Source of the DNA: Hyella sp964606015
GTDB taxonomy: Bacteria; Cyanobacteriota; Cyanobacteriia; Cyanobacteriales; Xenococcaceae
Direction of reading: 5' to 3'
Assembly: GCA_964606015.1 (NCBI GenBank)
Contig: CAZSEZ010000172.1
Location: 1 to 8,532 of the forward strand
Length of the DNA stretch: 8,532 nt
Numbering within the stretch: position 1 is the stretch's first letter; each line of letters starts with the position of its first letter. The notes beneath the pieces were generated by a model. The model saw nothing but the letters and a program-made list of their open reading frames with translations. It was not told the origin of the DNA and made no database searches. Below are positions 7,022 through 8,532 of this stretch, in pieces. Made by a program: the position numbers and the translations under genes.

Positions 7022-7048
7022 AATGCCTCAGCATCCAATTGAGGCATT
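7022..7048. repeat. Perfect 9-bp inverted repeat (hairpin)
   Basis: AATGCCTCA (7022-7030) and TGAGGCATT (7040-7048) are exact reverse complements with a 9-nt loop; a G-T wobble could extend the stem inwards. A T-rich run lies before it on the + strand, and no T-run follows on either strand, so it is not a canonical terminator. It overlaps the ATG of the interrupted small frame at 7023 and could also be part of a small RNA. Confidence 0.6.
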
Positions 7049-7133
7049 ACTTGCTGCGTTTATTGGTTGATTTTTGGTTGTCTTAGCTTGGTTGGTATTT
7101 CTAAAACACAATAAGAAGAAAGTAGTAGAGTAA
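7023..7133 (+). pseudogene. Possible tiny membrane-protein gene interrupted by TGA
   Basis: From ATG 7023 the frame reads MPQHPIEALLAAFIG, then TGA (7068-7070), then continues in the same frame as FLVVLAWLVFLKHNKKKVVE to TAA (7131-7133). Read through, it would be about 36 codons: a polar N-terminus, one hydrophobic span of some 20 residues and a basic C-terminus, a normal single-span topology. One base change (TGG to TGA) would explain the break. There is no Shine-Dalgarno upstream, and T-rich DNA often encodes hydrophobic runs by chance, so confidence is low. I do not recognise the peptide. Confidence 0.22.
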
Positions 7134-7145
7134 AACACATGAATT

Positions 7146-7166
7146 AGTGATGTCACCGTCACTTTT
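7146..7166 (+). terminator. Weak stem-loop followed by TTTT
   Basis: AGTGAT (7146-7151) can pair with GTCACT (7158-7163, one wobble) around a 6-nt loop, running into TTTT on the + strand. It begins 13 nt after the TAA of the interrupted small frame, the place for an intrinsic terminator if that frame is transcribed. The stem is short and the T-run is minimal. Confidence 0.2.
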
Positions 7167-7221
7167 GACTCGTCCTCAGACTATTGTCTCCTTTGTACGA
7201 TTTGGTCTAATCGCATTAATA

Positions 7222-7731
7222 TTAGTCAGCGTAAAGTATGATATCTGGAACGTTTGCAACTTCTTCAGAACTAGGATCGTTGTTGACCACCATGACTACG
7301 TCTTGTAAATCATAAGCAAAAGAAGTGCTATCAGTAGTACCTAGTTCGACTAAAAATAGGTCCTCATAGTCTTCTAGTCCGGCTAATAGGTCAGCAATAT
7401 TTTCTTGGTCGTAAGCTCCAGGTAAATCAGGAATTTCGGACTCTTGGCTAACTATTCTCTCAGTTGGAGTATCTAGAGAGCAGTTTGCATCTAGAGATGA
7501 ATAAACCAAAACGACATCATCTATGTTGGAGACCATGACAGAATCATTGATGCCCATATTTTCGGCCACTAACTCTCCATTATCGTAAACATCCACACTA
7601 ATTTCCACCATAGATGAGTCTTCACCACATTGATACTGAGATGCTCTGTAAGTTAGTTCTACAGAAGCATGTGCAGATGTCGTAGTAAGTAAACATGCAG
7701 TAGTAGTTAGTAGTTGTCTAAATAGTTTCAT
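7222..7731 (-). CDS. Secreted acidic protein of unknown function
   Basis: A 169-aa protein I do not recognise. It begins with a Sec-type signal peptide: basic MKLFRQ, a hydrophobic/threonine core LLTTTACLLTTT, and a cleavage site SAHA|S after residue 22, so it should go to the periplasm, thylakoid lumen or outside. The mature part is strongly acidic (for example GLEDYEDLFLVEL and NNDPSSEEVANVPDIILYAD), has no further membrane helix and is probably rich in beta strands (VELTYRASQYQC, MVEISVDVYDNGELV). It has two cysteines (35 and 84) that could form a disulfide. The signal peptide contains a small internal duplication, LLTTTAC/LLTTTSA. The gene appears monocistronic, about 420 bp upstream of the kinase-FGE gene on the same strand. 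A candidate -10 (TATTAT) lies about 43 nt before the ATG; no clear Shine-Dalgarno is seen. Confidence 0.8.
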   Translation of the reverse strand: MKLFRQLLTTTACLLTTTSAHASVELTYRASQYQCGEDSSMVEISVDVYDNGELVAENMGINDSVMVSNIDDVVLVYSSLDANCSLDTPTERIVSQESEIPDLPGAYDQENIADLLAGLEDYEDLFLVELGTTDSTSFAYDLQDVVMVVNNDPSSEEVANVPDIILYAD

Positions 7732-7774
7732 GACTGTTAGAGATTAGTCTGATTATTCTTTCTTTGCTACTTCT

Positions 7775-7780
7775 ATAATA
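7775..7780 (-). promoter_or_regulatory. Candidate -10 (TATTAT) of secreted-protein gene
   Basis: On the - strand TATTAT, a 5/6 match to the -10 consensus, is 43 nt before the ATG at 7731. No good -35 lies 16-18 nt upstream, which suggests activator dependence or a false hit. The inverted repeat at 7812-7842 lies about 30 bp further upstream. Confidence 0.3.
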
Positions 7781-7811
7781 CTGAGAACTCCGTAAATACT
7801 ACATCAGGGTT

Positions 7812-7842
7812 TATACGTAATTTGTGTATGAAATTACGTGTA
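7812..7842. promoter_or_regulatory. 12-bp inverted repeat, candidate operator
   Basis: TATACGTAATTT (7812-7823) and AAATTACGTGTA (7831-7842) are reverse complements with one G-T wobble; the inner 9 bp are perfect and the spacer is 7 bp. The dyad centre is about 96 bp upstream of the secreted-protein ATG and upstream of its candidate -10, a typical place for an activator or repressor site. A transcript hairpin is the alternative. Confidence 0.4.
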
Positions 7843-8296
7843 TTAGAGATTAAAGTTGGATTTCTTAATGGGAGCTTTAAGCTAAATATTTAGGACTTGA
7901 TAGGGTTTTCATGAAATTCTTATGAACTTACTGGATAGTCATTTCAAGCAAAAGCCTATTATCTGTCACTTGTGTTTTGAGTTTAGCTCTGCAACATTGA
8001 CTTTCAGATTTCAGATGTAAAAACAAGCTTGTAGAACCTAACTCTGACCTAGAGTCTGTAAATGTTCTCACTACTTTAATTTTTACAATAGGTATCTGAG
8101 CAAGTTATATATCTTCTCAGTTGATGGTTTTAGACAAAATCCCTCAGTGGACTGATTTGATTGAAGGTTTAGGAAATTGGTTATAACTCCTACAATGCAC
8201 TCAACTCCTAATAAAGCTTGCAACTAGGAATAGTCTGTTGCTGAATTGAATCCTCAATCAAGCGATACGAAAGAGCTGAGTGACAAGTTAGCACGA

Positions 8297-8532
8297 CTAT
8301 ATTTGTGCAGTTTGGATTTGATAGAGAACAAAGCTGTTGTTCGTGTCAGAATACTTAACTTCTTTTGTCCAGAGGTCAAGTTGGATGGTAACTGGGCGAT
8401 CTGTTGCTTGAAGATAGACAGACCATTCATCACGGTTTACTTCCTTGAACTTGTAAGTACCGTTAAAGTTTCTTTCAACCCACTCTTTCCCGTTGGCTTG
8501 AACAAAGGCTCCACCTTGGTATTTAACTTGAG
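8297..8532 (-). CDS. C-terminal fragment of an unrecognised protein
   Basis: Reading the - strand from the right edge, a frame stays open for 77 codons and ends at TAG (8297-8299). It starts QVKYQGGAFVQANGKEWVER, includes FKEVNRDEWSVYLQATDRP and IQLDLWTKEVKYSDTNNSF, and ends VLYQIQTAQI. The composition is that of a real protein: alternating hydrophobic/polar residues, several Trp and Tyr, and no low-complexity stretch. The pattern suggests a small beta-sandwich or lectin-like domain in which W..R.F.G.Y.F.E..RDEWSVYL would form successive strands; this is a guess from the pattern, not a family assignment. The start and any N-terminal domains lie outside the window. Confidence 0.7.
   Translation of the reverse strand, partial: QVKYQGGAFVQANGKEWVERNFNGTYKFKEVNRDEWSVYLQATDRPVTIQLDLWTKEVKYSDTNNSFVLYQIQTAQI

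Larger units (their letters stand above)
6803..7221. other. Intergenic region between kinase-FGE gene and secreted-protein gene
   Basis: A 419-bp A/T-rich stretch. On the - strand it should carry the promoter of the kinase operon (candidate at 6834-6845). It also holds a strong hairpin at 7022-7048, an interrupted tiny open frame at 7023-7133 and a weaker hairpin at 7146-7163. CTAAT/ATTAG (about 7207-7225) could form a small stem just past the end of the secreted-protein gene. No full-length gene is seen. Confidence 0.7.
7732..8296. other. Long intergenic region with no convincing gene
   Basis: A 565-bp stretch. It carries the candidate -10 and inverted repeat of the secreted-protein gene, a perfect 10-bp palindrome ACAAGCTTGT (8023-8032) and a tandem 7-mer TTCAGAT x2 (8003-8016). 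A 20-codon frame at 8124-8186 (+), MVLDKIPQWTDLIEGLGNWL, has no ribosome site and is too short to call. Its right end is the downstream flank of the partial gene at 8297; no terminator hairpin is evident there. Confidence 0.6.

Noticed and set aside
7774..7779. TATAAT on the + strand
   Set aside because: No suitable -35 and no + strand gene follow; the same bases serve better as the - strand TATTAT of the secreted-protein gene.
8124..8186. 20-codon frame MVLDKIPQWTDLIEGLGNWL
   Set aside because: Too short, with no ribosome binding site and no recognisable family; kept only as a note in the intergenic entry.

Overview
The window comes from a cyanobacterium with a modest G+C content. Five perfect copies of the cyanobacterial octamer GCGATCGC (HIP1) occur in 8.5 kb (starting at 959, 3016, 4262, 6020 and 6441). 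The protein families also fit: CHAT/WD40, DUF1822-like, and Ser/Thr kinases fused to FHA or formylglycine-generating-enzyme (FGE) domains. I cannot name the species. No tRNA, rRNA, insertion sequence or CRISPR array is visible.

Left side, + strand (1-3357): a tightly packed three-gene operon. It holds the 3' part of an ECF-type sigma factor cut by the window edge, then a soluble two-part protein (anti-sigma-like N-terminus, DUF1822-like C-terminus), then a large protein with a CHAT caspase-like protease domain, an internal twin-arginine/hydrophobic segment and a seven-bladed WD40 propeller. The gaps between genes are 14 and 6 bp. The likely logic is a sigma factor, its putative partner or inhibitor, and a protease that could act on that pair; this logic is inferred.

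Middle, - strand (6802-3406), facing the first operon: a Ser/Thr kinase fused to an FGE-like C-type-lectin-fold domain, then an FHA-Ser/Thr kinase, then a small ribbon-helix-helix protein. The two kinases have intact catalytic motifs. The FHA domain could read phosphothreonines made by either kinase. The last part of the FGE-like domain has a codon pattern that resembles the variable region of a diversity-generating retroelement (DGR), though no reverse transcriptase or template repeat lies in the window.

Right side (6803-8532): mostly intergenic DNA around one secreted acidic protein of unknown function (7731-7222, -). It contains a strong 9-bp-stem hairpin, a possible tiny membrane-protein gene interrupted by TGA, a 12-bp inverted repeat upstream of the secreted-protein gene, and the C-terminal 77 codons of an unrecognised gene running off the right edge on the - strand.

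Taken together, the window looks like a signalling locus: transcriptional control by an ECF sigma factor, proteolysis by CHAT, and phospho-signalling by two kinases, with two candidate sensor domains (WD40, FGE/C-lectin). Functional links between the two convergent operons are inferred only from proximity.
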